DNA of 64,000 nucleotides from Colius striatus (Eukaryota; Chordata; Aves; Coliiformes; Coliidae), in assembly GCF_028858725.1 (NCBI RefSeq), contig NC_084759.1:135328171-135392170 (forward strand). The letters run 5' to 3'. Position numbers and translations under genes: made by a program. Position 1 is the first letter of the stretch. Every line of letters starts with the position of its first letter. Under the pieces are notes generated by a model. That model saw only the letters and a program-made list of their open reading frames with translations. It did not search any database and was not told the origin of the DNA. Below, one piece after another: positions 1-11,272 of the stretch.

Positions 1-2419
1 CTTTTAGAACACTCTAGGAGAACAAGGTGAGAGAGAAATATGAGAGCAAGCAGAATCTTCTGTTCTGAAGAAATGTAAAATAATCTGATTTTGGGGGAAA
101 AAAACCCAAACAAAGAATGAAAACCAATTGTCAACTGCTCTTAAAAGACGAAAATAACTCAGGGGAAAAAAAAATGTGGGCCATCATCTATGACAGTGAA
201 AATCCCTACTTAAAATGCAGAGTCATGTGAAAAAACAAATTGTATGAGCAATGCACAGTCCAGGATGGAAAATAGGCTCTATAAATATTACAATGCTGCT
301 AAAGCAAGCTTATCGACATTTCTCTAATACTGTATTTACTCCTGGTTGTTTCTTTCTTGAAAGTATTTTGTAGATATAGAAAGGTCTAGAAATAGGACAT
401 TGAAATTACTAGACAAAAGTGTTCGTAGGAAGAGAAATTTGAAAGATTGGAGCTGTCATTTAGAGATTAATAAAGGGAAAAACATTAGAAAGAGGGTAAC
501 TTTTTAACTTCAGCTTATTCTTTCTTCTCAAGACGAGTAAAAGGACTTTAATTAAACTGAGCATTTAAAACAGATCAAAGCAGACTCTCCTCCACAATGT
601 ATGGTTAATGATGATGTCTTCTCGCTACAAGGTATAATTGAGCCCAGGAGTCATCCTGTGGGGAGGCTGATCCATAAACTCCCATTTCTGCCTCAGTTTT
701 CTCTTCTCTGAGAACTTTTGGTCATGTCCACTCTCGGTGACTGGGTATTGAATCATTGCCCTGCAACTAATGCTGCACTATTCCTGCATTCAGCATCAGC
801 CCGTTATAACTCACACTGGGAAATTTGAGCTGGGATTTGGGCTCTTTTAATTTATGCTGTAGGTTCATTTACAGCTAAAAATGCTGTCGCTCAGCAGGGA
901 ATTGTAACAGACGAACTGTGAGGGTGGTACCTGCAGACATGTTTTTCTCAAATCACTCCAGGTAGCTGATCCTGAACATCAGGTAGAGGGCCCAAATTAT
1001 TCTAACACTGGTTTCACTTCTCTTCTGTAGATTTGAGACTTAAAGGTTGTGGTTAATTAAGTCTCTCAACTACTCTTATGTCTTAGGTATTATTAGACTG
1101 ATGCCCAATGTAACCTTCTCAAGGTCACAGCATAAATAGCTGGTTCTGCCAGCAATAAATCTCCAAGTTTCTGTTTTAAACTCTACTGCTGCTTTAGGCA
1201 ATAGCCCATATCCTTCCACAGTGAAGTCCCTTTCTTACTCCTCTATGAATTTCCAGTCACAACATCGCAACCATTACAAGTATCAAAGGTGATCTTGTAA
1301 TTTTGTATCATTCTTGAGATACCAGTGACTCTTGGGCAAGTTTTTTTGACAAATGCATCAACTCATCTGAATCTTACATCTCCTCCTCTAAACAAATGGG
1401 TAACTCCAGCTGCATTGAATGTAGTGTAGGAGAGACATCTGTGACTCACAGTGACTCAACATTGTCTTCAACCTTACAACTGCCTTATGGAAACCTCACT
1501 TAGAAAGAGAACACAGCATTTTCATTTTTAAGAAGCAGTAAAATATTGCTAAGGTGCAAAAGCCCATATAAGCCAGTGGAAGATTCTTTCAACCTTTATG
1601 AACTCCTTGCTTTGGATCTTCACCTCATAAGTGCTTTACCAGAGATAGCATCACTAAATGACTTCATGGTCACTTCAGTGGTTCAAGAATTACATTGTTT
1701 GTTTCCATAGTGCTTCTTTGTGCAACCATTTAAAAATGCCTCTTGTTCTTCTGAGCTGTGTGCATATTGGCTAAACCTTACGAACATAGTTAAAAATTGC
1801 ATGGTGTTTAAATTATCAGTTCATTGGCGTGAATTCTTAGATGCAGTGGCTAAAATTGGGACACACATTTTTTCCAGATACAAAGTGGCAAATGTAAGCT
1901 TTTGATCTTCAGAATGTTGTCTGAATGCCATTACTTTGAACAGTTCCAGTCCTTTCTGTTTGGAAAAGGATCGGTGATATGCTATGCTTTGGTATTTAGG
2001 AGATCACCTCAAATCACCATTGATTTTTCCAAAAGAAGATGAATAGACTATGTTATAATAATACTATCTATGTTCTTCATGGTCAGTAGTGCCCTTGGAA
2101 AATCTCCATTTATCTTTTTGCTCCAATGAAATTCCAGGAAGACTAAGGCAAAGCAAATGTGGGTCAGAGAACAGGGCGAGGTAGGGATGTTTATATACCA
2201 TCTGACTAGTTTATACAATAAATCTGACGTTTTTTCCACTGTGACCACTAGTAGGGGGCAATTTACAGCACAGGGAGTGAAATATAAAGGGTAAGATGTA
2301 AATTCACGTGCAGTCCAACTCACAGTGAACGAATGCAAAATAACATTGACCTTCTCTGACACCAACTAGCCTTCCTATAGGAGTCTCAGGAAAAGGACAC
2401 AGACACAGAATGGACATTT
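1..2419. other. Unique AT-rich sequence, no gene recognised
   Basis: No open frame here exceeds about 105 codons and none resembles a known protein. The base composition and A/T runs are those of intron or intergenic DNA. One short stretch may be an old MIR relic (listed separately). Apart from that I see nothing that can be named. Confidence 0.6.
1108..1180 (-). repeat. Possible MIR SINE relic
   Basis: The phrase CTCAAGGTCACAGC, followed by a 'GGTTCTGCCAG' stretch and CTCCAAGTTT, parallels the reverse complement of the MIR 5' half (CAAGGTCACACAGC ... AGAGCCAGG ... CCAAGTCTCC). The match is short and diverged, so it could be chance. Confidence 0.28.
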
Positions 2420-4590
2420 CATAGCATCATTGAATGGTAGGGGTTGGAAGAGACCTTTAGAGATCATCCAGTCCACCTCCCCTGCAGAAGCAGGTCCACC
2501 TAGATCAGTTCACTCAAGAATATGTCCAGGCAGGTTTTGAAGACCTCCAGAAAAAGACTCCACACCCTCCCTGGGCAGCCTGTGCCAGGGCTCCCTCAAC
2601 CTCACAGTAAAGAAGTTTTTTCTTATGTTTAAAAGGACTTTTTTTGTGTTCCACCTTCATCCCATTACCCCTTGTCTTGTTGCTAGATACAATAGAAAAA
2701 AGGGATGCCCCAATCTCCTGACATCCACTTCTCTAGACTAAACAGCCCCAGTTCCCACAGACTTTCCTTATAAGGAAGATGCTGCAGTCCCCTGATTATC
2801 TTGGTAGCCCTGTGCTGGTCTCTCTCCAGCATTTCCCTGTCCCTCTTGAGCTGAGGAGCCCAGAACTGGACACAGTACTCCAGATGAGGCCTCACCAGGG
2901 CAGAGGGGGAGAAGAACCTCCCTCAACCTGCTGGCCACACTCTTCTTGATGGATCCCAGGATGCCATTGGCCTTCTTGGCCACGAGGGCACATTGCAGGC
3001 TCATGGGTAGCTTATTATCAATCAGGACTCCCAGGTCTCTCTCTGCAGAGCCGATCTCCAGCAGGTCAACCCCCAGCCTGTACTGGTGCATGAGGTTGTT
3101 CCTTCCTAGGTGCAGGATTCTGCACTTGCTCTTGTTGAACCTCATGAGGTTCCTTTCTGCTCAACTCTCAAGCTGGCTGAGATCCCATTGAATGGCAGCA
3201 CAGCCTTCTGGGGAATCAGCCAGTCCTCCCAGTTTGGTGTCATCAGTGAACTTGCTGAGGATACACTCTGTCCCCTCATCCAAGTTGTTGATGAAGATGT
3301 TGAACAAGACTGGCCCCAGAACCCATCCCTGTGGAACTCCACTGGCCACAGGCCTCCAACTCGATTCTGTGCCATTGATCACCACCCTCTGGGCTCTGTC
3401 ATTCAGCCAGCTCTCAATCCACCTCACTGTCCACTCATCCAAGCCACACTGTCTGAGCTTTCTGATGAGGCTGTTAAGGGAGACAGTGTCAAAAGCCTTG
3501 CTGAAGTCAAGGTAGATGACATCTGCTGCTCTCCCCTCATCTAGCCAGTTGGTTATGCACTCATAGAAGGCTATCAGGTTGGTCACACAGGATTTCCCCT
3601 TGGTGAAGCCATGTTGACTCCTCCTGATAACCATCCTTCATATGTTCAGTGATAACATTCAGGATGAGTTGTTCCATCACCTTTCCAGGGATGGAGGTGA
3701 GGCTGACCAGCCTGTAGTTTCCTGGGTCATTCTTCCTGCCCTTTTTGAAGACTGGAGTGACACTGGCCTTTCTCCAGTCCTCAGGCACGTTGCCTGTCCT
3801 CCATAATTGTTCATAAACAATGGAGAGCAGCTTAGCAACCACATCAGCCAGTTCCATCAGCACTCTTGGATGAATCCCATCAGGACCCATTGACATATGG
3901 GCCTTAAGCTTGGCCAACAAGTCTTTAACCTCTTCCTTATTCACCCAGGGCAATTCCTTTGTTGTCCAGACCATCCTACTATCCTTGCTGGACTGGGCTT
4001 CCCGAGGGCCAGCCTTGGCCGTAAAGACTGAAGCAAAGAAGGCATTCAGTACTTCGGCCTTCTCTGCATCCTCAGTCACCAGGGCACCCTCAGTGTTCAT
4101 CAGCGGGCCCATATTCCCCCTAATCTTCCTTTTGCTGCTGATGTACCTGAAAATCTCATTTTTGTTTTCCTTTACTTTCCTGGCTAGGTTTAATTCTAAA
4201 GGGCTTTAGCATTCCTAGTTGCACCCCTGGAAGTTCTGGCAATGTTTCTATAGTCTTCCCAAGAACTCATGCCCTTTTTCCACCTCTCATAGATGGCTGC
4301 TTTCTCCCTGAATTATCCCAGCAGCTCTCTGCTCATCTATGGAGGCCGTCTGCCTCCTTTTCCTGCTTTTCTACATGTGGGGACACACTGATCCTGGTCT
4401 TGGAGGAAATGACACTTGAAGATCAACCAGCTCTCTTTGGCACTTCTACTTCTATCCCATGATATCCTTCCAAGCAGGCTTTTGAAGAGGTCAAAATTAA
4501 CTTAACTGAAATCCAGGGTCACAATCCTACTTGGTGCCCTCCTTCTTCCATATGGGATCTTGAACTCTGTCATCTAATGGTCCTTGTATT
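2420..4590 (-). mobile_element. CR1 LINE, 5'-truncated, about 2.2 kb
   Basis: This is a long copy of the avian non-LTR retrotransposon CR1 in reverse orientation. Its 3' end is at 2420, where the reverse complement of the ATTCTATGA-type tail is followed by the typical 'GGTAGGGGTTGGAAG' and 'GCAGAAGCAGGTCCACCTAGAT' 3'-UTR words. It runs back through the reverse transcriptase region to about 4590, after which CR1-like words stop. Full-length CR1 is about 4.5 kb, so this copy lacks the endonuclease half and ORF1, the usual result of incomplete target-primed reverse transcription. Compared with the copy at 56224, a 47-bp stretch is missing at the 2728/2729 junction. The 5' limit is approximate. 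Confidence 0.93.
2683..4209 (-). pseudogene. CR1 ORF2 reverse transcriptase, broken
   Basis: This is the remains of the CR1 ORF2 polymerase, which copies CR1 RNA into DNA at the insertion site. In order from the 5' end, three blocks are readable. At 3561-4112 is the pre-RT and finger region (LNAFFASVFT, VTPVFKKG, DPGNYRLVSL). At 3161-3634 are [10 protein letters not shown], palm motif A (DFSKAFD), motif B (SGVPQG, then W where S is usual) and motif C as FTDD (3239-3250) instead of FADD. At 2768-3145 is motif D/thumb (FNKSKCRILHLGRNN, DLGVLIDNKL), and its C-terminal continuation is in another frame at 2683-2895 ([13 protein letters not shown]). The breaks are a frameshift near 3635, a TGA at 3161-3163 where CR1 proteins have Trp, a frameshift near 2895-2900, and the 47-bp deletion at 2728/2729. 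It cannot encode an active enzyme. The family assignment is secure. Confidence 0.9.
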
Positions 4591-5040
4591 CAGGGCTAAG
4601 GCAGAAGGAGTGGCATAAAAGATATTTCTGGTTTCACTTGACATGCCAAATGCTGAATAAAGAATCAGAAGCACTCATGAGCATTTAGATTGCAAAGAAA
4701 AGCTAAACTAAATCAGCAGGAATATCATAAAAAAAATTTGATTGAATGAGGATGCACTGCCAGTACTTAGAACAAATCTTGGTTTTTTTTATTGCAGCCT
4801 AATTTTGGTGGAATCATGTATGTAAGATCTCTTTCCCTGGCCGGCACTGCTCTCTAGAAGCACTTTGCTTGCTCGAGCTTCCAGTGCTTCCAGAACTTCC
4901 ATGAAAAGAAAGATACTATCTGGGCCTTTAAAGAAAACAAACCAAGCTTTGCAAAACAGCTGTGCAGATTTTTGGTTCAAGAAATGAAGAGACTTGGCTC
5001 TGTGGTGACACTAGACACTCTCAACCTTATCAGTACAGAC
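4591..5040. other. Unique spacer between two CR1 copies
   Basis: About 450 bp separate the 5' ends of two CR1 elements in opposite orientation. The stretch is AT-rich, with no recognisable gene or repeat words. It may hold further diverged CR1 sequence that cannot be read by eye. Confidence 0.45.
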
Positions 5041-6186
5041 TGGAATGTCCCATCAATGAGGCCTCTTTCATTTAATATCTTTATCAATGATCTGGATGAG
5101 GGGATTGAATGCACACTCAGTAAATTCACAGATGACATCAAGCTGGGCGAGTGTATAGATCTGCTGGAGGTGAGGAAGGCTCTTCAGAGGCGCTTGAACA
5201 GGCTGGAGTGATGGGCCAAGGCCAATTGTATGAAGTTCAACAAGGCTGAGTGCCGGGTCCTGCACTTGGGCCACAACAACCCCATGCAACACTACAGGCT
5301 TGGGGCAGAGTGACTTGAGAGCTGTCTTGTGGAAAAGGACCTGGGTGTGTTAATCAACAGCCAGCAGAACACAAGCCAGCAGTGTGCCCAGGTGTCCAAG
5401 AAGGCCAATGGCATCCTGGCCTATATAAAAAATAGTGTGTCCAGCAGGACCAAGGAAGTAATTGTCCCCCTGTACTCGGTGCTGGTGCTGCACACCTCGA
5501 ATACAGTGTCCAGTTCTGGGCCTCTATCTACAGGAAGGACATGGGAGGTGCTGAAGCACGTCTAGAGATGGGCAATGAAGCTGGTGAAGGGTCTAGAAAA
5601 CATGTCTTATGAAGAGTAGCTGAGGGAGCTGGGGATGTTTAGCTTAAAGGAGACAAGACTGAGAGGAGATTTACCTGAAGGTGAGTTCTAGTGAGGTGGG
5701 AGTCACTCTCTTCTCTCCATTAATGAATGACAGGACACGAGGAAATGGGCTCAAGTTGCACCACTGGAGGTTTAGATTGGACATTAGGAAAAACTTTTTC
5801 ACTGAGAGGGTTGTTAAGCATTGGAACGGACTGCCTGGGGAGGTGATCCCTAGAGATGATGCATAGATGAAGTACTAAGGAGCATCATAGCATGGTAGGG
5901 TTTGGAAGGGACCTTTAGAGATCATCTAGTCCAACCTCCTTGCAGAAGCAGGTTCACCTAGATCAGGTCGCATAGGAACATGTCCGGGCGGGTCTTGAAG
6001 AACTCCAAATAAGAAGCCTCCACAATCCCTCATGGCAGTCTGTTATATTTAAGTGGAACTTTTTATGTTGCAGCTTCATTGCATTACCCCTTGTCCTGTT
6101 GCTAGATGGACTGGGTAGTGTTAGGTTAGTGGTTGGACTTGATGATTTTAAAGTCTTTCCAATCATAATAATTCTATGACTCTATA
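5041..6186 (+). mobile_element. CR1 LINE (older subfamily), split by a younger CR1
   Basis: This plus-strand CR1 begins within the RT palm (FNIFINDLDEG, SKFTDDIKLG at 5119-5142) and continues through motif D ([17 protein letters not shown]), [26 protein letters not shown] and the C-terminal [20 protein letters not shown]. It is interrupted at about 5883 and resumes at about 6107 with GGACTGGGTAGTGTTAGG and the terminal ATTCTATGACTCTATA. Its 3' end words match the copy at 62156-62727, so the two belong to the same subfamily, distinct from the 'GGTAGGGGTTGG' type at 2420. In-frame stops (for example TGA after RLNRLE near 5211) show it is dead. Confidence 0.88.
5883..6106 (-). mobile_element. 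CR1 3' end inserted inside another CR1
   Basis: This is a roughly 220-bp, 5'-truncated CR1 in reverse orientation with the 'GGTAGGGTTTGGAAGGGACC' type of 3' end at 5883. It ends at 'CTTGTCCTGTTGCTAGAT' near 6106. The sequence on either side joins up as one continuous plus-strand CR1 3' region when compared with 62156-62727, so this copy landed in the older element. The exact edges are uncertain by a few bases. Confidence 0.85.
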
Positions 6187-8714
6187 ATCAAGTTTACTTT
6201 AAAGGTTCTTAACACTTGCATTTCACGGTAATTCCACATTTGTACTGATGCATACCGAGGTGTGTATAGTTTATATACTTTATATGTAGATATGCATGTC
6301 TAGAATGTTTAAAAAAGGTTGCTACTTAGGTCAGTGACTACCTGTAGAGCTCTTCAGAAGCAACATCCATTTTGCCTGCTGAAGCAAGGGATATTGAAAA
6401 GATTTTGCAGTGTCCTCTCTCTCCTGCAGTTGCTTTCTGCTTTAGCCTTAAGAGCTACTGGCAAACCACTCACTGGGGCGGAAACTGCTCATATATTCAA
6501 AGGGGCAGACACAGCTGGTCAGACGAGGTGTCCTCAAGGCCAGCAGGAGGTAATGATCAGATTAGCTGAGCCATAATAGCCAGCCATAGCTATATATATA
6601 TATCTCATGGCTCCCCTTCAAAGGAACTCACCTAATCAGATCTGTCTCCAGGAATGTATTTATCCTGTCTATAGCTTGGCTTTCAAAACAATTTTTTTAA
6701 ATCCCATCTCCCTGTAAACCTAGGAGTGCTGAGATCCCAAAGGCCCTTTTGATTTCACTTATTATGAGAACATTCTGAAAGTTAAGTCCCAACTCCAAAT
6801 GCCTAGTTTTTCTCCAGACATGGAAAGCTGTGGTTCAGCCTCAGTCCTGCAGTCAACAAGAAAAACTTGCTCCGCTTCTTCTGCATATCTTTACAGAGTT
6901 GGTTTTTTTCCACAGACTGTATTAAACTAGTCCCTTAGCTTTGAGCATTGTGTCTTGTATTATGAAATTGCCCCCTTACGTGAACAACAGCCAATAGCTG
7001 CCTGGCGGGAGGCTGCAGAGATGCATGGTGTCTGTCACCAAGAGAAATGCCACCAGGAGAAACGCCTGTGCTTCTCCTCAATGGTAAAGGATGAATACAG
7101 TTTCCATGGGCTTGGAGTCTGTATTCCCAAAAAGTGTGTTGTTGACTTCACTGATTTTTTAAATTCCAACGGGACCCATATAGCAGCAGCAAAGGCAAAG
7201 AAGCTCAAAGCTTTCAACTGATGACCCTCAAATGTGAGAAGAAAGTCAGCTGAAGTCCTATGAGAGGAAGCAACAATAATTCCCTTTTCCTACCTCTGAA
7301 GTCCAGCTTTCTCCTCAGCCACTTGCATTTGATTCTTTCTGCAGCATTAACCTCTGCAGGGCTGTTCCAGTGACCTGCTCTGATCCTTTAACGTCCACTG
7401 TGGAGAAATACATATGAATACGTGATTCTGGAGTTTTTCCTGCAAAACCTGTGTGTGTGGATTGCAGCTGTGTATCAGGTGAGCCCTCTCCTCCTTTCCA
7501 GACAGTGTGTTAGTCCTAGTTCTGCACAGGCGATGCTTCTTACAGCTAATAGGACAGTGCAGCAGTTTTGAGCCAATGAGCTCAACTTTTATTTACTGTT
7601 TATTTGCAAAAACAAAGTCAACTTCTTTGTCTGGATTTTGAGAAGTGCCTTTAAATCCTGGGTCTAATATATGTGTGCAGCTGAGAAAGGGAAAAGACCC
7701 AGGAACAGTGAGGTTTACTCCAAAACCTATGGACATATTTAATGAGCAGGTTTGGAAGCCAAATATTAACAGATAAGCCAAAAAAAAAATCTGCCACACT
7801 TCAATAGCACAGAGGGAGATGTACAATTACCTATAAATCAGGGAGGAAAAGCACATCTCTCATCACTAAAGCCATGCCTATTTGCACCATGCTTTGCACT
7901 GTGTTTACAGCCTTGCATTTGTCAGCTTTTCATCCCTTTTGTTTTGCCAGGCTGTTACTGCTGTATAGAAGTTAATAAACACAAGTTTCAAGTATTTTTT
8001 TGTTTGTGACTACGATATAACGTTGCTGTTAAATTCCTTTTTTTTTTTCCTGTATGCTGGCTCATCCAGAGGGATCTTTAACTTCTGTTAAACTCAGAAT
8101 TTTTAGTCAGCCATGTGCTCCCACGATGCTCCAGTTACTAGTGGTGGTGGTACCACCAGCACTCAATACCCAAAGGGAATGGACAGGAGGTGGTGGAAGA
8201 TGATCAAGTTAATTCCTTCAAGATGGCCTCTGATGCCATTTTACACCCCTGTGCTCATTCTTTATCCAAAGGGTGGTGGATAATGTCATAATGTGCCTTT
8301 TACAACTGCTAAGCCCTTGAACCTCTAACCCTGTCAGACTTGCTGCTGGCTGGCTTCCTGCCTGCAGAACAGCAACTCACTGCGGCACCTTTGCTCAGGA
8401 CAGCCTTTGGTGAAAGGGAGCTGCACCTCTTCATAAGCTCCAGCTTTCTAACAGACCTATGAAGCTCCTGAGGTCCCTCAAGCCCAGTCATTTAAGCAGG
8501 CATCGCACTGGGTTAGGCACAGTCAATGTAGTAGCAAATGTCCCCCCTCCTTCTTTTCACTCTCCCAGCTGCAGCATCATGCCAGAATTGCTAGTGCAAA
8601 TTATTCTGCAGGCTAGACTGAAAACATGTTTATATGTAACTTCTGTGTCAGTCACCCCCCTCCTTTTCTGATATGCACGGGGACAGTATCAACACAAGGA
8701 GGTAAAAGGAATTG
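6187..8714. other. Unique sequence, no gene recognised
   Basis: It holds a short TA run (about 6589-6604), a 66-codon ATG frame at 7021-7221 with a C-x(n)-C pattern (LGVCIPKKC) that I do not recognise, and a candidate poly(A) signal at 7974. A good splice-acceptor-like site ends at 6915 (T-rich tract then CACAG), but the 7021 frame is closed by a TAG at 6928, so these do not combine into an obvious coding exon. Confidence 0.5.
7974..8010 (+). terminator. Candidate polyadenylation site
   Basis: A canonical AATAAA at 7974-7979 is followed about 15-25 bases later by a T/GT-rich stretch (TTTTTTTGTTTGTGAC), the arrangement of a cleavage signal plus downstream element. No upstream coding exon was recognised, so this may be a lncRNA end, a 3' UTR or chance. 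Confidence 0.25.
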
Positions 8715-8965
8715 TTTAGGGTGGGACAAAGTGTAACTAGGGGCAATGGGAGGAAACAGAGCAGAGAAATGTCTAGGCTGACTATCAAGAAAAACATCCT
8801 AACATTGAAGCCCAAAAAGGCTGTTTAATGATCTCCCAAAGGAAGTAGAGGGAAACTTTATCAATGAGTCATTTCAAACTATGAAGGACAAAGCCCTGAG
8901 TATGGGGAATAGTCATGTGTTGGCAGGGAATGAAGGGTCTTTCCCATTCCTCCTTGCTGACTCCA
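8715..8965 (+). repeat. Probable ancient CR1-like LINE relic
   Basis: The order 'GGGGCAATGGGAGGAAAC', 'GGCTGACTATCAAGAAAAAC', 'GATCTCCCAAAGGAAGTAGA' and 'GGACAAAGCCCTG' follows the 3' region of CR1 elements shared by birds, turtles and crocodilians. Divergence is high and the terminal tail is not visible. Confidence 0.42.
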
Positions 8966-11195
8966 TGCCCTCACCCTTCTGAAAGAAACCAACCCTGAAA
9001 GACACAATGAGAGCAGTAGTTTCCTAGCACATACACACACACACAAAAAAACCCCCAACCTCCTTAAATGATCCTTTGAGATTGGGAGCCTCGAAAATGC
9101 TTTTTAAATTAGCTTCAAGAACATGACGGATGATAACAACTTCTAGAGTAATCTTCTTTTTTTTTTTTTTCCTTTCAGCCGCATTGCCAGAGCGTGTGTC
9201 TATCCTGGCAGCAGCTTTCTTGCAAATTAATGAAACATCAAGGCTGCACTACCAGCCAGATTGGAGTAGTGTATTTCTAGGAGAGAGCCTGAACTGGCAG
9301 ATTGTCAGCTGCTACAAATCAATTAAGTTCCCTTGATTCGAGTGCAGAGGGCCACCAACTTACAGCTGCACAAGGATCCGATCCTTTTTGTGTTGGAAGA
9401 GAAATACTGCTTTCATTTTACTGAGAGATGGACCATTTAAAATATAAATGCTATTAAAATTTAAAATATCTATTTAATTTAAAACTCCCTTTGCAGTTTC
9501 TTTTAGTGACAATGTTCCTCACTTCAGCTCCAAAGAGTTGAGACCTTACATTTCCCCAAGACCATCACATCAGGGTTTGCAGGGCTTCGGTGTCCTTTGG
9601 CCAGCAGGCACGATATGCCTTGCCCTCCAGTTTTTTGCTGATCCCAGTTCCTTGTTCTTGCTTGTTAAATAACTGTAATAGCTAGCATTAAATGTTAGCC
9701 AATGCTCACCCCATTGCCTGAATCCCCAGAAAGCAGCAGCATGCCTCAGTGCTGGCAAGTGAGTGGAAGCAGGATGGAGAAGGACTACCGTGCCCATAGA
9801 AAAGCATTGGTGGTGGCTTTGAGGCTCAGACAAAGCTTCCTTCTGGCTAGCATGCCCCAGCCCTGTGTGCCCTATGTGTGTGCTGGAGGCTGCAGATTTG
9901 GCAAGAGGAGGATTCTCTCATTTCCCTAGACAGACTTTGGGCCCTCAGGACATGTTGCAGGGCTGTTGCAATGTTTACATTTGTACAGAGTTTGACCGCA
10001 ACTGTGAAGAGAAGCCTGATGGCTGACCATGAAGATCCTGGAAAGCACTGGCACGTTTTTACTGTGTCTCAGACTGACAGATGGGTGTTTCGCCTTATTA
10101 AAAGTTACTCCACATCATCCAGTCCAAAGTTAGTTGGGTGATGGGGCTGACATCAGTGAAGAAGAAGAATCCTTATCTCACTCAGCTAGTGGTCATGAGG
10201 GTGAGGGAAGGAGCTATCCCAGCAAGCTGTTGTAAAAACTAATAGAGAAGAGATAATGGAGTGGAGGAAGGAGACTAAGGGCTAAAGTAACTCAGAGGAA
10301 CAGGGGTTAAAGGGAGCTTGAAGGGACTTGGGAGACCTAGGAGGCTCTAGCCTAGTGTGTGACCCTGGCAATTGTGCCTGTGCCCTTGCTGGTGCCCACA
10401 GGGAGAACTGCACCCTCAGTAGTTTCATCTGTGTTCCAGGTTGGACAACATCTGCTCAGTTCACCGCTTGCCTTTTTGTAAAGATGCGAGATTTCAGACT
10501 TCTGTCTTGCAACTGTGTTTACAATTTGGCAAAGAAACCACAAAAAAAAAAAATAAAAGGCATGTCATTACAAAGCGTTACAGCACACGCATTAGCGCCT
10601 CACTGCAAAGCCCAGCCCAGAGCCAACTTTCCAGCCTCATTTTCCTGTGCATCTGCCAAGCAGTGCGTGGAAAGAACCATCTGTGGTGACTTACAGGGGC
10701 ATTTCCCGGTCACAGCTTCCAAATGACAACTGAAAACTGAGTTCTGTAACACATACACCACTGCCCAAAAGGGCCTGGGTTTTAACAAGAGTGTACATCT
10801 AAGCTGAGAGAACAAGTGATGACTCCCACTGTTTGGTCTGCTCTGTCAGTATCTGGAGCTAGTCAGCCAGCTCAGCAAAATGAACATCTCCTAAGTACTT
10901 CATAATCCAATTTATACTTTAAGAGTTTTTTCTTTAGAGAATTAATAGCATACCTGTCAGGCATCGTTCATTAAACATTTTTGGATCAGACAATATCTTG
11001 GATCACCAAGATCCCGATTACGCTTACATTTTAGTCTCAAAATGACCAATTACCATGGGGAACAAGCAATCATGGGAAATGGTGCATTGCCCATCCCTGG
11101 GAACCACTGCTCCAGACTAAGTGCCTTTCTGGGATGCAGGCTTTTGCCAGGCACATCTTATACAGCTCAGAAGAAGGATGTCTGGACCAAAGTCC
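8966..11195. other. Unique sequence with a conserved-element-like block
   Basis: No gene is recognised. It contains a short CA run near 9032-9045 and a T tract (9157-9170) ending in a strong splice-acceptor-like CCTTTCAG at about 9178. An AT-rich block with homeodomain-type words follows (listed separately), and there is an A-run near 10543. Confidence 0.45.
9179..9500. promoter_or_regulatory. Candidate conserved non-coding element
   Basis: The stretch has unusually complex sequence with TAAT/ATTA-type words (CAAATTAATGAAAC, CAATTAAGTTCCC, TTTAAATTAG nearby) and no repeat signature. It follows a long pyrimidine tract and CAG, so it could instead be an exon. Its longest frame (to 9336) is not recognised. 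This is inference from texture only. Confidence 0.2.
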
Positions 11196-11272
11196 ATATA
11201 CAAGAGACCAGACTACATGATCTAATGGTCTCTTTTGGCCTTAAAATCTTCAATCTGTGAATTGAAATCTAT
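11196..11272 (+). repeat. Ancient CR1-type 3' end
   Basis: The words 'ACTACATGATCTAATGGTCT', 'TTTTGGCCTTAAAATC' and a final AATCTGTGAATTG match the last about 60 bp of old amniote CR1s (GGACTAGATGATCT ... GGTCCCTTCTGGCCTTAAAATCTATGA). The body upstream is not readable. Confidence 0.5.

Noticed and set aside
2245..2265. CTCF-like AGGGGGCA core
   Set aside because: Only the G-rich half matches. The CC dinucleotide at the required distance is displaced by insertion of extra bases.
2946..3544. Plus-strand ORFs of 81-144 codons
   Set aside because: These are antisense shadows of the CR1 reverse transcriptase on the minus strand.
6955..7221. 88-codon ORF with LGVCIPKKC, considered as a last coding exon before the 7974 poly(A) signal
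   Set aside because: Its first codon is TTG, a TAG closes the frame between it and the acceptor at 6915, and the protein matches no family I know.
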